This document shows, piece after piece, positions 25,923-37,194 of a DNA stretch of 64,000 nt. A model generated the notes under the pieces. That model was not told the origin of the DNA and did not search any database. It worked only from the letters and a program-made list of their open reading frames with translations. How positions within the stretch are numbered: the stretch's first letter is position 1; every line of letters starts with the position of its first letter. Both the position numbers and the translations under genes were made by a program. Origin of the DNA: Talpa occidentalis (Eukaryota > Chordata > Mammalia > Eulipotyphla > Talpidae); contig NW_023601104.1 in the NCBI RefSeq assembly GCF_014898055.3, positions 86,287,106 to 86,351,105 on the forward strand, in the 5' to 3' direction.

Positions 25923-28340
25923 ATTTCTGAAAGCAAAGTGCAACCCAAATTCTAACAACCAAAGGTTCTCAAAACAAAGTCATATAAATGGAAATATCTG
26001 GAGAGTAATGACGTTTATAAGTATGAGAACAAGCATGTTTGCCTTAAGCTTAAATAGAGTCTTAAACAACAGAAAATAAAGCTGAAAAGGTAGCATGAGA
26101 TCAGGTTACGGTCTGGAGAGAAGAATGGAACTATGTCCTGACCAGGCCAATGACAGCCACCTGCAGTAGAACACCTGGGACAGTAAGCTTGGAGATGTCT
26201 GTTTTGTCTCTTTGGCACCCTTTCGTCCTTTTGGAAACTTTCCTTTTCCTAGTCTACATGGTCCAGCAAGACTGTCAGCGCCTCACCACACAGGCTGTGC
26301 TGTACAGACACAAGACATCACTGATGACTGCCCTACATCCCCTAAGACAAGCAGTTACTTTACCCAGTCAGAGACTATCAATTTCCTTCCAAGGGGATGT
26401 TACATAAAATTTGGGAATGAAGTGCTTCCTTTGACTTCTTATACTGTAGGATGTGAGTGTAGGGCTGCTATCAGTTCATCACCATGAAGAACAAAGAGAA
26501 GCAGAGTCTAGAGATAGGGTGTGAGGATGGGAGAGCCCTGACAGCATTCTTTAAACCCTCCATCTAGCAGAGGTACCCTGGAACTCCTTGTTTTTATAAG
26601 CCAAAGGTTTTCCTCTGTCTTCCTGAAGTCAGTTAGAATTGGATTATGTCACTGACCAGGACGGGAATCGCTGGGCAATTACAAGTGTGTGCTGTTTTGC
26701 AAATGGACAAAAAAGAAAGCTATCCTCCTTGTGAATCTTTGGGAGATCATTTTTCAGAAAAGTCATTTCTCAGCTGAGCTGTGGGATAGGCAAGAACTTT
26801 TGAGATATCCTTAGAAGACATTATCCCCTCTATTTCTGTATGGTCTTCAAAGGTTACTGAAGATTTATATAAGGAAATAAGAATAAAAGAAAGAAAAGGA
26901 GGGAAAGAGGAAGAAAGGGCAGGAGGGAGGGAGGAAAAAAGGAAATACTGAACTGAATTACAGACCAAAGTATAATTCCAGGCAGTGACTACTGAAGTGC
27001 CTTTTGTCTCTGAATTTTTTCAGAGATTAGTTTTTCCATGCAAAGAATTTTAGAGATAATATGGCGCTACCAAATCTTTGTGCATGTTTACCAAGAAGAA
27101 TTTCAATATGAAAGGCATAGACACCCATTATAATCAAGTTGACCCTTGGTCACAAATTACACTTCTTACAACAAAGGATCCAGCACCAACGTCAGAGGAG
27201 TACTGCCCATTTCATCCAAAAACCACCCCACTACTCTGCTTCCTTCCACCATCATGTGACTGACCTTATATCAATTACAGTTCAAATTAATTTCCCTTTC
27301 AACCTTTCTCCCAATTCCCTTGCAAGTCTAGCAAACACCAAGTCTTCTCAGTCACGAAATACTTCAGCAGAGAGCGTGGCTCCATCAAGCCCTGATAACC
27401 TTTCTTGCTGCAAGAATAATAGAATGGTGGCCTTCTTGGGCCATTTCCATCAATTTCTATTAAACGTATCCTTCCAAGCTGTCAAGCTACTCATTTCTCC
27501 TTCCTCCTATAGAGATGCCAGTGGATTGGGGGCAACAGGAAAGAGATGAAAGCCTGGGGTAGATGAGGGTGTGGGTAGGACAGCTGACTGGGGGAGGGGA
27601 ACGGCAGCAACCCCTACGTGACCTGTGTGTGAGGACCACAATCACAGAAGCTTCACTTAATCTCACCAAGGCTATTAGGGGCTACATTTCCAGGTTGTAT
27701 CTAGCTGCTTGGAAAGATAACTGCTTTGCAGCCTTCAATATACCTTGAGAGAATTAGATTTTTCTAAGCCAAAGATTGAATTCCTTCCTGCTTCTCCCTG
27801 TTCTTCACTGTAACCAGGGCCTCTTGCAAGCAATTTTATTTTCCTTGTGCACCAGGCAGATGACATCTCGCTAAGTATGCAAGGAGCAGGAAAGACAGAA
27901 ATACAAGATCTGCGATGCCACTTGCTGGCTTTGCTTACCGATATCCACTGAAGGAGTTGCTGGAAGAAGGCTTAATCAGAAAAACTATAAACTAAGTGCT
28001 CTCCACAGCTACTAGGAAACAGCTCAAGCCAGGAAAAAGCAGTTTTTACTTTTAACCCTACACTTTTGACTTGACGCATTTAAGTTGATTGTGTTGTTTG
28101 CTGGATTATAGGGGAAAACAGGAGGGGCAAGATTTGTTGCTAAACACTCAAATGACATCTCAACATTAGAGCATGTTCTCCATGCAACTATAACAGAGGC
28201 TTCTCCAAAAAGGGGGAGAACCAAGTTCCCTTCTCCCATTACATGCAGCTATTGGGAACTGTTGGAGGAACTGGGCCCAGGTAAAGCTATGTAACACTGA
28301 AGGCAAGTGGGCAAATGCTAACTTTGAATTGCAGAAAGAA
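25923..28340. other. Long unique-looking non-coding stretch
   Basis: No repeat family recognised except the polypurine tract at 26876-26944. The 136-codon plus-strand frame at 27139-27549 overlaps a minus-strand frame at its end and has no domain. It may contain regulatory DNA, but nothing specific can be supported. Confidence 0.4.
26876..26944 (+). repeat. Polypurine tract (A/G-rich)
   Basis: About 65 bases are almost all A or G, with 'gagggaaagaggaagaaagg' and 'aggagggagggagg', broken by only a couple of pyrimidines. Polypurine tracts of this length can form triplex (H-) DNA in vitro. Confidence 0.85.
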
Positions 28341-28344
28341 TATA

Positions 28345-28565
28345 TGTCATGGATAATGTTCATGCTCTGGAATGAGCTAATCTAGGTTCAAGTCCAAGCT
28401 TTGACACATTCTGTTACTTAATCTCCTCTTCTGTAAAATGGAGGTTATGACCAACATAAACTGTAGCAGGGATTAAAGGAGACATGCATGCTGAGTACTC
28501 AGCACACCTTTGGGCACAGAACAAACATGTAATACATACCAACAATTATTATTTGAACAGAGGGA
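28345..28565 (+). repeat. MIR SINE, nearly full length
   Basis: MIR landmarks: 'aatctaggttcaagtccaag', 'tgttacttaatctcctcttc', 'tgtaaaatggaggttatgac' and 'gggcacagaacaaacatgta', ending in 'caattattatttg'. Confidence 0.8.
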
Positions 28566-28794
28566 GGGAAAGCCTGAACTGAAGGCAACCCTTCCCACTA
28601 AAAGGCGCAAGTGAAATGGAATTAATACATTTCACTATCATTTTATTTCATAGCAGCTGGAAGCGCCTGTAAAATTTCATGAAAGAGAGGCAAGAGCCAT
28701 GAGAAATCAACATATATAATGAATGCTTTGGGTTATCTCTGAACTTGGAATAACTATACTTCATTATCACAGAAAACCAGGGATTGTCAGAATA

Positions 28795-28931
28795 GAGCTT
28801 CTCAAATTGAATGCACTTGACTCACCTGGGGATCCTATTAGGATGCACATTCTGATTTGGTGGGGGGTGGGGGGCGACTCAGATTCTACATCTCTAACAA
28901 GCTCCTTATGATAGCACTGCTGCAGGTCTCT
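28795..28931 (+). repeat. MER5A-like hAT (Charlie) element
   Basis: 'gagcttctcaaattgaatgc', 'ttgactcacctggggatcct', 'tctacatctctaacaagctc' match MER5A. A G-rich insertion (gtggggggtggggggcg, about 28860-28876) interrupts it. Confidence 0.8.
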
Positions 28932-30950
28932 GGAGTATATTTTAAATCACGGGAATCAGATAAAATTAGAATTCAAGCTATATTTACATACAGCGTCTAT
29001 AAATCTGTGCCCACATTTATTGCCTACCGATGCATACAATATGTTGTATACAGATATTCCCACTTGTTACAGTACAGACATCGTATGCACAACATACATA
29101 CATTGTGTGATTATGTGTACATATATTCCCCCAATATCAATAAGCTAGTAGCTAGCATCCCTGGTTTCTTGTTCTGGTTCTGTTCAGGTGGCACAGCTAA
29201 CTTCTCTGGCTTAGTGTCTTCATTGTTGTCATTTAAGGGATTTCACTATGTTTTCTAAGTTCCCTTCCAACCCTAACTTCCTATTTGATGTTTTTCTGCA
29301 CTAGGGAAAAAAAATAAATTTACTTACCGTTGTGTAGGATTTAACAGAGAGAAAGTAATGTTTGATCCTCAGTTATTTTACTCACCTAGCCCTCAGGAAA
29401 ATCTTCATGGAAACCACTGCTAGAGAACCATTTGAAATGTAGAAAACTTAACAAATTGTTTCTTACAACCAAAATATGAATGCCAATGAAGGGACCATAC
29501 ATAGATAATATTTAGAAAAACTACATTAAACATTCATTTAAAAGAACTCAATTCCACTCAATGTCATAACAAAAGGCAAGCATACAGCTTCAGATATTTA
29601 ACTATTCCCGGGAATTTATGGAGAACAGGAGGATGGCTAGGAGGGAAGCGCAGCAAGAACCTTTAAATGCACCCAGGAGAGAAAAGTCACCTTGGCAAAT
29701 ACTCCAGTTGGAGCTCTTCAGCCAGCCTAAACGCTTAGACACACTAGTTCCTGCCACACAAGCAATGCAAATTGTTCGCATTTTCTTCTTACAAGCCTTG
29801 TCAAGTTTGTATTATTTATGAGCTAACCGACTTCATAGCTAGCCTTTCACCTTGTCATATTATCTTGCATTTCAGAGCTAATCCTGTCTGCTTTGTACCT
29901 TTCCTGGCTGCATTGTAAAATATGAAAATGAAGCCATTAAAGGCATTGTCTCTGACAGGGAATCCATAACGAAGCAAAGAGATTATACTAATGATGAGGG
30001 AATCAAGACCATTCTCAAACCCACTGACCCTTTCCTTTTTATATGATCTTTTCCTTTTTCAGACAATGAGCAAAGTATTTGGAGGCATCTACAATATAAC
30101 AAATGGTGACTATTTTGACTTTCCTAACCAGAAAAAAAAGACAAAAGACATTGGAGATGACCTTGCCCAGGTCACTGCACAATTCCTTTTCTTAACTCTA
30201 ATTCTAGCACCTGTTAGGCATGCTGCTGCTGACCTAGGCCGGGAGCTGTCAGTAAAGGTGTGAGGTACAAGGTGACTTTACACAGAGACAATGTATATTG
30301 TGTTAACATTCAACATTCCTTTGTGTTAAAAGTAGTAATAAGCAGATATGAATATTTTTTCTTCTTTTCTACCAAGAACAGTACCACATTAGTGGTTGAT
30401 ATTTATTCTAAAATTTAGATGAATTCTTCTTTAAAGAGATTTAACACCTTGAGCTATAACCATGCTTGGGATTTGAGTTGTTAAAAAGACTAATGATAAA
30501 TGGGACTAAATGAAAGGTATGGCTAAATTAGGCATATCTATGCATGTGCACATAATTACACAGAATATGTGTGTATAATTTGCCTTTATGGTATTTCCAT
30601 CTATACCTGAAATTCCCAGGTGTCCTCCAACAAGGACCGCTTTGTGATGTCACACCTTTAACAGAGCCCTGTTACCATGGGGATATCAGAGCTCCCTCTC
30701 AGAATAGCATTTAGTTCTGACAATTGAAGAAGCTGGAGAATTTCAATTAAGCCATAGTCTTAGTACCTTCTAGCACCTACAGATTGCTAGATTTGAGAAG
30801 ATATTGAGTTCTGGCCATGTTTCAAACTAGTACGTGATTGTAAGAATATTCAAGACTATCTTCCAATAGCTTGTGACATGTAACAAGCTTGGTCCTCCCT
30901 ACCCAAGAGCAATTAAATAGAATCCATTAATTCATTCATGGATTTATTCT
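28932..30950. other. Non-coding stretch, nothing recognised
   Basis: I checked the 'tttcctttttcag' acceptor-like string at about 30050-30062 and the 90-codon frame around it, but nothing supports an exon. Paired CRE-like and X-box-like strings at 30645-30680 are noted as a finding. Confidence 0.35.
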
Positions 30951-30957
30951 TTCAGTG

Positions 30958-31018
30958 TTTGTGTGTGTGTGTGTCTGTGTGTGTGTGTGTGTGTGAATAT
31001 ATATGTATGTGTATACAG
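30958..31018. repeat. (TG)n microsatellite with adjoining TA/TG-rich tail
   Basis: A (GT)n run with one C interruption, grading into 'gaatatatatgtatgtgtat'. Confidence 0.95.
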
Positions 31019-31810
31019 AGAGCCTTGTACCTATTTATGAGGCTATATACATATGTATTACTTATCCTTAACAACCATGAAGTACAATGGATAAAAATTA
31101 TACGTGTTAAAAAATGGAAATACAAAGATATACTACGAAGGGGAGTTGGAACTGGAGAACCAAGTGAGTACAGAAATGGGATCTTGGAAGGTCAAGTCAG
31201 ACAGTGTCTCTGGAAAAACATCAAATGCAAAAAGGAGAAGATGGTCCAACATTTAATTGCCAGAGCAATTAAATTCCCCTCCCTCTGGCCACACTAAAAA
31301 GGATTTAGCATGCATACGGATCTCAAGTTAAGAATATATTAAATAGTCAACAGCTGTGTGACCTGCAGCTTCCCAGAAGGCGAGACATATTGCAATCACA
31401 ATATAAGCAACCAGAGAATCAAGGCCTCTGCAGCCACAGAGGGCAGAGCTAAGGGTTCCCCTAAGACAAAGTCTGGAGACTTTTCCTGGGTGTTGCCAAT
31501 ATTCACTGCCATAGAGAACTAAAAACCAGCATCCTTCAATGTTTCCTAAGCCCATCTAAGTCTCACTGCCCAGTGCTCACTTAATATTTACATGCCATTT
31601 TCTATTAACAAAATTTTCCCACCTACTTTATGGTAGGAGTGCTTATCCGATTTGTAGAATAAGAGAAAGCAAGTCAGGATTACATTGAGAAGGAAGAGAA
31701 ATAATAATAATAGAAGATCTCTCCTCTGCTGGCCCTGCAAATCAAGCTGTTAAATTTCAAAATGGTTGCCTCACTATCCTACTAACAAAAAAGTTCTTGC
31801 TTTTTTCTCA
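31019..31810. other. Non-coding stretch, nothing recognised
   Basis: No repeat or coding-like frame identified. A short (ATA)n run lies at about 31702-31712. Confidence 0.4.
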
Positions 31811-31814
31811 CTTA

Positions 31815-31990
31815 ATTGCTAGAGTCACTGCAGTGTAAGGGTTAAGTCCTTGGTTTCTATATAGATTCTGGCTCCAATAATGGCCTATCTTCACTTAACA
31901 ACTGGATAATCTTGAACTAATTAATATCCTTAAGTGTCATCTGAAAACTTTCTTCATCTGAAAACTGGAGTAATAAAAACAGCTTATACA
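31815..31990 (+). repeat. MIR SINE (sense), first of a facing pair
   Basis: 'cagtgtaagggttaagtcct', 'atagattctggctccaataa', 'ttcttcatctgaaaactgga' and 'gtaataaaaacagcttatac' follow MIR order. Confidence 0.7.
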
Positions 31991-32009
31991 TATTGGGTGT
32001 TTTTTTTTT

Positions 32010-32235
32010 CCTGAAACAGGCATTGCAATATCTTTAAAAATTAACTAATTTAACCCTCTTTACCCTCAATGAGAAAGATTCTATTATTACTCCCACTTCG
32101 CGGATGGAAAAATTTATACAGAGGTTGAGAACTTGCCCAGAGCCACTTAAGTAACAAGTGGTAGAACTAGGATTTGAGGTCAAATAGTTGGCCTCTAAAA
32201 TCTGTGGTGTTAATCACTATGCTGAAGTCTTAAAA
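32010..32235 (-). repeat. MIR SINE (antisense), second of a facing pair
   Basis: 'ttaactaatttaaccctctt', 'ctattattactcccacttcg', 'gaacttgcccagagccactt', 'aagtggtagaactaggattt' and 'gtgttaatcactatgctgaa' are the MIR reverse complement almost end to end. Confidence 0.85.
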
Positions 32236-32277
32236 TAATACCAGCTGTCTCGTTAAGAAGCTTATTTGAGCTAATTA

Positions 32278-32503
32278 TGTGTATTAGTCAGCAAGGGCTG
32301 CCATAAGTAAATACCACAGACTGGATGGATTAAACGATTGTACTTCATTTTCTCAGAGTTGTGGAGACTACAAGTTCCCCAGAGTTGGTTTCTGGTGAGA
32401 CCTCCCTCCCTAGCTTGCAGATGGCCTTTTCTTTATGTTGTCTGCATGGAGAAAGAGAAACAGAGAGAGAGGGGAGATACAGCAGGAAAAGAGAAGGAAA
32501 GAT
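32278..32503 (-). mobile_element. MLT1-type MaLR LTR fragment (antisense)
   Basis: The + strand reads as the reverse complement of an MLT1 LTR: 'tattagtcagcaagggctgc', 'aaataccacagactggatgg', 'ttggtttctggtgagacctc' and 'ctagcttgcagatggccttt'. The element is truncated where two SINEs sit next to it. No clear continuation is visible after 33092. Confidence 0.8.
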
Positions 32504-32518
32504 CTAGGGTCTCTTTTT

Positions 32519-32818
32519 TTAACTTTTTTTATTATTTATTTTTATTTTTATTTTTTTAGATTTATTTATTAATGCATACAACAACCGGGGTACAGGCCAG
32601 ATGCGCAGGAGGGTGAGAGGATTCACCAGAGACAGAGTAGGGAACAGAACAGGCAGATTGACTGAAATACACTGCTGAGAGGAGCAGCGGGCGAGTCAGG
32701 AGAGGTCAGCCTTGCCATGTGGGATTCTCTCTGGCTAGCCGGGATCGAACCCATGCTGCAGAGGCTGCGGACAGCTTCACAGCGCTGCACTCAACCACCT
32801 GCACCACGAGGGGAGGCC
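32519..32818 (-). mobile_element. tRNA-headed SINE (antisense), older subfamily
   Basis: T-rich tail at the left, then the complement of the SINE body ('ggggtacaggccagatgcgc', 'cactgctgagaggagcagcg') ending at 'gggaggcc'. It is flanked by a perfect 15-base target-site duplication, ctagggtctcttttt, at 32504-32518 and 32819-32833. The right copy of this duplication runs directly into the tail of the next SINE. Confidence 0.95.
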
Positions 32819-32833
32819 CTAGGGTCTCTTTTT

Positions 32834-33092
32834 AAGATTTTATTTTTGCATAGATGAACTGGGGTGCAGGCCAGAGGTGCAGGGGGTGAGAGGACTCACC
32901 AGAGATAGAATGGGGAGCAGAACAGGCAGATGTACTAAAATACACTGCTGAAGGAAGCAGTGGGCGAGACAGGAGAGGTCTACTGTGCCATGTGGGTCAG
33001 CTCCCTGGCTGGGAATTGAACTCATGCTGCAGTGGCTGGCAATAGCTTGATAAGGTTTAACCGTCTTTAACCCCTGCACCACCAGGGAAGAC
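32834..33092 (-). mobile_element. tRNA-headed SINE (antisense), older subfamily, diverged
   Basis: A second antisense copy directly abutting the previous one: 'aagattttatttttgcatag', 'gaactggggtgcaggccaga', 'tgctgaaggaagcagtgggc' and 'tgcaccaccagggaagaccc'. It differs more from the family than its neighbour, and the neighbour's target duplication adjoins its tail, so this copy was probably there first. Confidence 0.93.
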
Positions 33093-33445
33093 CCACTTTC
33101 TGGTATTTCATAAACGTATTTGATTAACCCTAGAAATTATTAGATTCAGTGGAAAGATGGAGTTGGAAATTTTTAAAGTTTGCTAATGCATTTGCACAAC
33201 TTAAATTCCTGCCCACCTATTTAAGTTGAATTAAAATACACCCGCCGTCAAGCATAGAGTGACCATGTATTTACAATTATATTCTTACAAAAATTAACAG
33301 TCAATAAAAAGAGCTTCTTTTATAGGAACTCGTCATAAACCTTGGGAGCTGTAGAATGTCCTGTGAACTGCATGCCTACATAGACTTATAGCCCTGGTTC
33401 ATACAAACTTGGGTCCATTCTAGCTGGCTATCTGAAGTCTGATCA

Positions 33446-33533
33446 GCCTATGTATCTACCCTGAATATGCACCATCTCGTCTGATCTCAGAAGCTAAGCA
33501 GGGTCGGGCCTGGTTAGTACTTGGATGGGAGCT
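33446..33533 (+). pseudogene. 5S rRNA pseudogene fragment
   Basis: Positions 33474-33531 match vertebrate 5S rRNA with one mismatch that I can see (ctcagaagc for ctcggaagc): 'atctcgtctgatctcagaag', 'ctaagcagggtcgggcctgg', 'ttagtacttggatgggag'. The 5' portion (33446-33473) is diverged but alignable, and the last third of 5S after 'ggatgggag' is missing. The internal TFIIIA/Pol III control segment (agctaagcagggtcgggcctgg) is intact. It is a relic, not a functional rRNA gene. Confidence 0.93.
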
Positions 33534-33818
33534 ACATTATCTATATACCAGCACTCCCCACTGGGGGTCTCCACTTCCAGGGGAGAGCGCACTATAAATG
33601 GGTCTCCTGTGACTCAAGTTAATCCACTGCAAACTTCATAATCTACACAGTCCTCGGTGTTGCTATTCTTGCCAGAGCAGTCACTGCCCATCACGCAATG
33701 CTTTAATTTGAGGTGGGTGGGCCCGAGGAGATCTACTAAGGTTCTACTTTCAGTATATTTTTTATTTTTTTCTAGGTTTGGAAAACAACTTTGTCTAGGG
33801 GGAAAAAAATCCAGAGAA

Positions 33819-34078
33819 GGTCCTCCCTGGTGGTGCAGGCGGTTGAGCGCCACACTGTGAAGCTGTCTACAGACTTTGCAGCGTGGGTTCTATCCCCGCT
33901 GGCCAGCGAAAATCCCACATGGCAAAGCAGACCTCTCCTATCTCACCCGCTGCTCCCCTCTGCAGTGTATTTCACTCATTCTGCCTGTTCTGCTCCCCGC
34001 TCTGTCTCTGGTGAATCCTCTCACCCTCCCGTGCATTTGGCCTGTACCCCGGTTCTTGTATAAATAAATAAATCTTTT
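33819..34078 (+). mobile_element. tRNA-headed SINE, older subfamily
   Basis: 'ggtcctccctggtggtgcag', then the SINE middle 'gctgctcccctctgcagtgt' and the older 3' module 'ggcctgtaccccggttcttg'. The target-site duplication aaaaaaatccagag lies at 33804-33817 and 34079-34092. Confidence 0.95.
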
Positions 34079-34093
34079 AAAAAAATCCAGAGG

Positions 34094-35555
34094 AAAAGCC
34101 AAAAAAAAATTGTGACTTTTCCAACAGGGCTTAGTAAATCAGTTTTAAAATTTTGTCACTGAGACAAATAGTTCTCAATTCTATCAGTAGCAAAAAATTC
34201 TAGGGATTAGAAGTTAAAACAGATGGTCACATTGAAGGAACTTAGAGGTAATTATAACTGACATTTTACTGAACAATGTTAAAGATGATGTGTCCCAGGA
34301 GGGGCTATAGGGCACCGAGAGTGAGCAGTAATAGTATGTAAGTGACTCCTATTAAGGCACTTAAGACATTGTCAGGAGTATATCCTTCAAATATCATGTT
34401 GGTTTTGGCTTGCTAGCTCAATGAGCAGAGAGAAAGGCAGAAGAAATGATTAAATAAAAGGAAAAAGGATTAAATAAATCATGAAAAACCAAAAAAGGAA
34501 GCATTCAAATTCCCATTCCAGGGTACCTGATTTCTTAATTCCCTATTTTCCCATCTGTTTAATGGTTGATCATACCAGTGTAGATCCCAACTGAAAGTCT
34601 AATTCTGGGCTCTCAGAGAAGAACAACAAATGATCCCTCCACTTATAAGGATCAGTCTTCAACCTGTCACTAATATTTTCCCACAATCTCTCTAGCTAAG
34701 CCCTGCCTAAGGTTGAACTTCAGATGAATCACAGGTAAAAGTCAGCTGCCTGTCAGCAATCACTCTTGATATCTCCCTGCATATGAAGGTGAACATTATC
34801 CTAATTTCAAGGATTTCAGATTATGAGTAACTGGTGAAGCTATGAAAATATTTCTTGAAGAGGTCTTTAAAAATTGGATGAACTTCTACTGCTGGGTAGA
34901 TATGATGGTATACCACATAAATGGAGGAAAGTGAGCCAGGTAACTGTAAAGGGTGTTGGTCACCCCAAGATTACCACAAAGAACACCCAGCTAAAGGAAT
35001 GGATAAATGAGGTTGAGAGCCAGCCAGGCCTTTGCTCATCTGGCTGTGCACCCTGGCACAGAGCTGCATCTACCTGGAAGAAAAGCACACTTTTCAGTTT
35101 GCACAGGTTATGGTAAGTGTAAAGAAGACACTATTCCAACCCTATGAGTCTATGGGTTGATTCTTTTTGCCCCACATTTCAACTTGTAATAACAACCACT
35201 CTCTTCTACAACAATTTAATGAGCATCAATAATACATCACAGCCAACATCCACCATTCTTCCTGGAATATGTGAAATCATTAGCACTATTTAGGAACTTT
35301 GGTTTTAGGGCATCATTCCAAACTAAATACAGAATAATGATCCCTGGGCCTGTGACGTAGGGGAGTGAGAACAGTTCACATCATTAAATATTGTCGAGTC
35401 ATTGAAAGCACTTTTTAAAATTTGTGAAATAAGGTACAATTTCCAGCTCTGAGCATTGACATATCATGACTTGTGTCTGTATATGTACTGTGAGTTCTCC
35501 CAGCTATATTTCTTCCTTAAATACTATCAGCTTAAATCAGCTACTAGGTGAGGAG
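34094..35555. other. Non-coding stretch, nothing recognised
   Basis: The 80-codon frame at 34874-35116 has no recognisable domain. No repeats identified. Confidence 0.4.
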
Positions 35556-35559
35556 TCAA

Positions 35560-35720
35560 AACACCTGAAATCAAGCATTGGCTTTACAATTGGACTCACT
35601 TTTGACCTTGAATACATGTGACTTGCCCTCTCCGGGCATTATCTTCCCTCTAGACAGTAAAAGTAAAACCAGCCTCTGACTCCAGAGGGATGTTGTGAAA
35701 ATAAATTAGATGTAGGTCTA
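35560..35720 (+). repeat. MIR SINE fragment
   Basis: 'ccttgaatacatgtgacttg', 'ccctctccgggcattatctt' and 'gggatgttgtgaaaataaat' follow the MIR 3' half. Confidence 0.6.
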
Positions 35721-35728
35721 CAGAGTCA

Positions 35729-35760
35729 CTTTAAGCTCTTAGGAGTGAAAGAGCTTAAAG
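35729..35760. other. Perfect 12-base hairpin
   Basis: Left arm ctttaagctctt (35729-35740), loop aggagtga, right arm aagagcttaaag (35749-35760), with every base paired. No T run follows on the + strand, and a bacterial-type terminator is irrelevant in this genome. Confidence 0.9.
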
Positions 35761-36690
35761 AGATATAAGGTTTCAGTAGTTATTCTTTATATTTTTCAGC
35801 CTTACAAGAGAGAGAGAAAGGATCCCCCTTGGTAAATTTGGAAGAATACAGTCTCACTGACTACTCCCCTGATCTGTAGCTTTTTCTCCACCACATTCAC
35901 AAAGTCTATTGTAATTCTGACTGTTGACTCAGTAAAATTAGTAAGGATCTGACATACCCTAAGGCAACAAAGCAGAATGGTCACGCTCTGTGTGGGGCGA
36001 ATTATCTGCTACCAGTCGTGCATCTCACAATACATGCCTCTACAGGGGCTGTGAAAAAACTCTCTAATGAAACAAAGAAAGTGTTTCATTGCAAAAGAGA
36101 GTAAGTTCCCAGGATAGAATTCCCAGTTAGGATATTGATCTGAAAAAGTCTAGCAGTCTAGAGATAGAAAACTTTCAGCACTTTCTTTTAGGAGAACTAG
36201 AACCACATTTTGCCAGTATTAAGAGATACTCTCTCCTAATGTCCAGGTAGTTCAGAAAGAGGATCACAAACCAGTTAAAATTCCTGGTACTTTCTCCTGT
36301 CTCAGGATGAAGAATCCCTGACAGGTGATACAGGTAAATGTGTATAACCTGTCACTTTATCTTCCTTAGGAGAGCAGGATAATACATGAAGCTCATATAC
36401 ACCCTTCTGTGGCTTTAATCCCATTCTGACATTCATGAGAAAAATTGACAGCTATAAATTAAAGGAAAATACTGTAGTAAAGAGACATTTACAATAGGTG
36501 GCTATGGTTAAAGGTGTGTTTTGGTGAGAATTAGCTGAAAAGACATATTGGTGAGATGACATGGGTCTCTAACCTGGGGATCAAGACAACACCTGTGTTT
36601 TGGTTTCCAAATATTGTGACCCATATTTACTTATAGGCTTTGAATTTATTTATTTACTCATTAAGTGTTCACTGAGCACCACAATGGAAA
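35761..36690. other. Non-coding stretch, nothing recognised
   Basis: No repeat or exon recognised. Confidence 0.4.
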
Positions 36691-36694
36691 TCAC

Positions 36695-36960
36695 TGGTGT
36701 TGCCCCAAATCGAATCTCCTCTCCTTCCTGAGAAAGTAGCTGTCCAACGAGAACCTAAATTTTCTAGTCCATCTTACAGGGAGTTATATGACCTGCATTT
36801 GTACTAATGAAAAGTAGATGGAAGTGATATGGTCAACTTTGGCATCACCAGTTTTAAAGAAGATCCTTTGCTTAGACTTCTTGTTTTCTCTAGCTTTCTT
36901 ACTGAAGACGGCAAGGTCAAGCCTAGCTACCAACCTAGGGCTAAGGGGAAGATGCACATG
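36695..36960 (+). mobile_element. Possible MaLR/MLT1-type LTR fragment
   Basis: 'ttctagtccatcttacaggg', 'agttatatgacctgcatttg', 'actaatgaaaagtagatgga' and 'agtgatatggtcaacttt' follow the part of MLT1-type LTRs that reads 'cagctaggtgtggccatgtgac..tgtgagcagaagtgatgtg'. Strongly diverged. Confidence 0.45.
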
Positions 36961-37194
36961 TTTTGGAGACTCTTCTAGCTCAGTTTAGCCTATACTTTTA
37001 CAAATACAAGTGCCTCTGGATACTAAATCCTGTGAAACACACTGGGCATTCAGCTTAGCAAAATACACATTGATGCATATCCCCACAGAATATAGTCTAA
37101 TGGAACCCTAGTCTATGGTCTGGGAATCAAGACCTCTGGGAATGTGCCCGCAATATTCAATAATCAAAATATATAATAGGGCAGGGAGCAAGAG

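Noticed and set aside
30050..30263. Acceptor-like 'tttcctttttcag' followed by an open frame
   Set aside because: The peptide matches no family I know, there is no matching donor at a coding boundary, and such strings occur by chance in AT/pyrimidine-rich DNA.
35729..35760. Rho-independent terminator
   Set aside because: The stem-loop is real, but this is a mammalian window and no U-tract follows.
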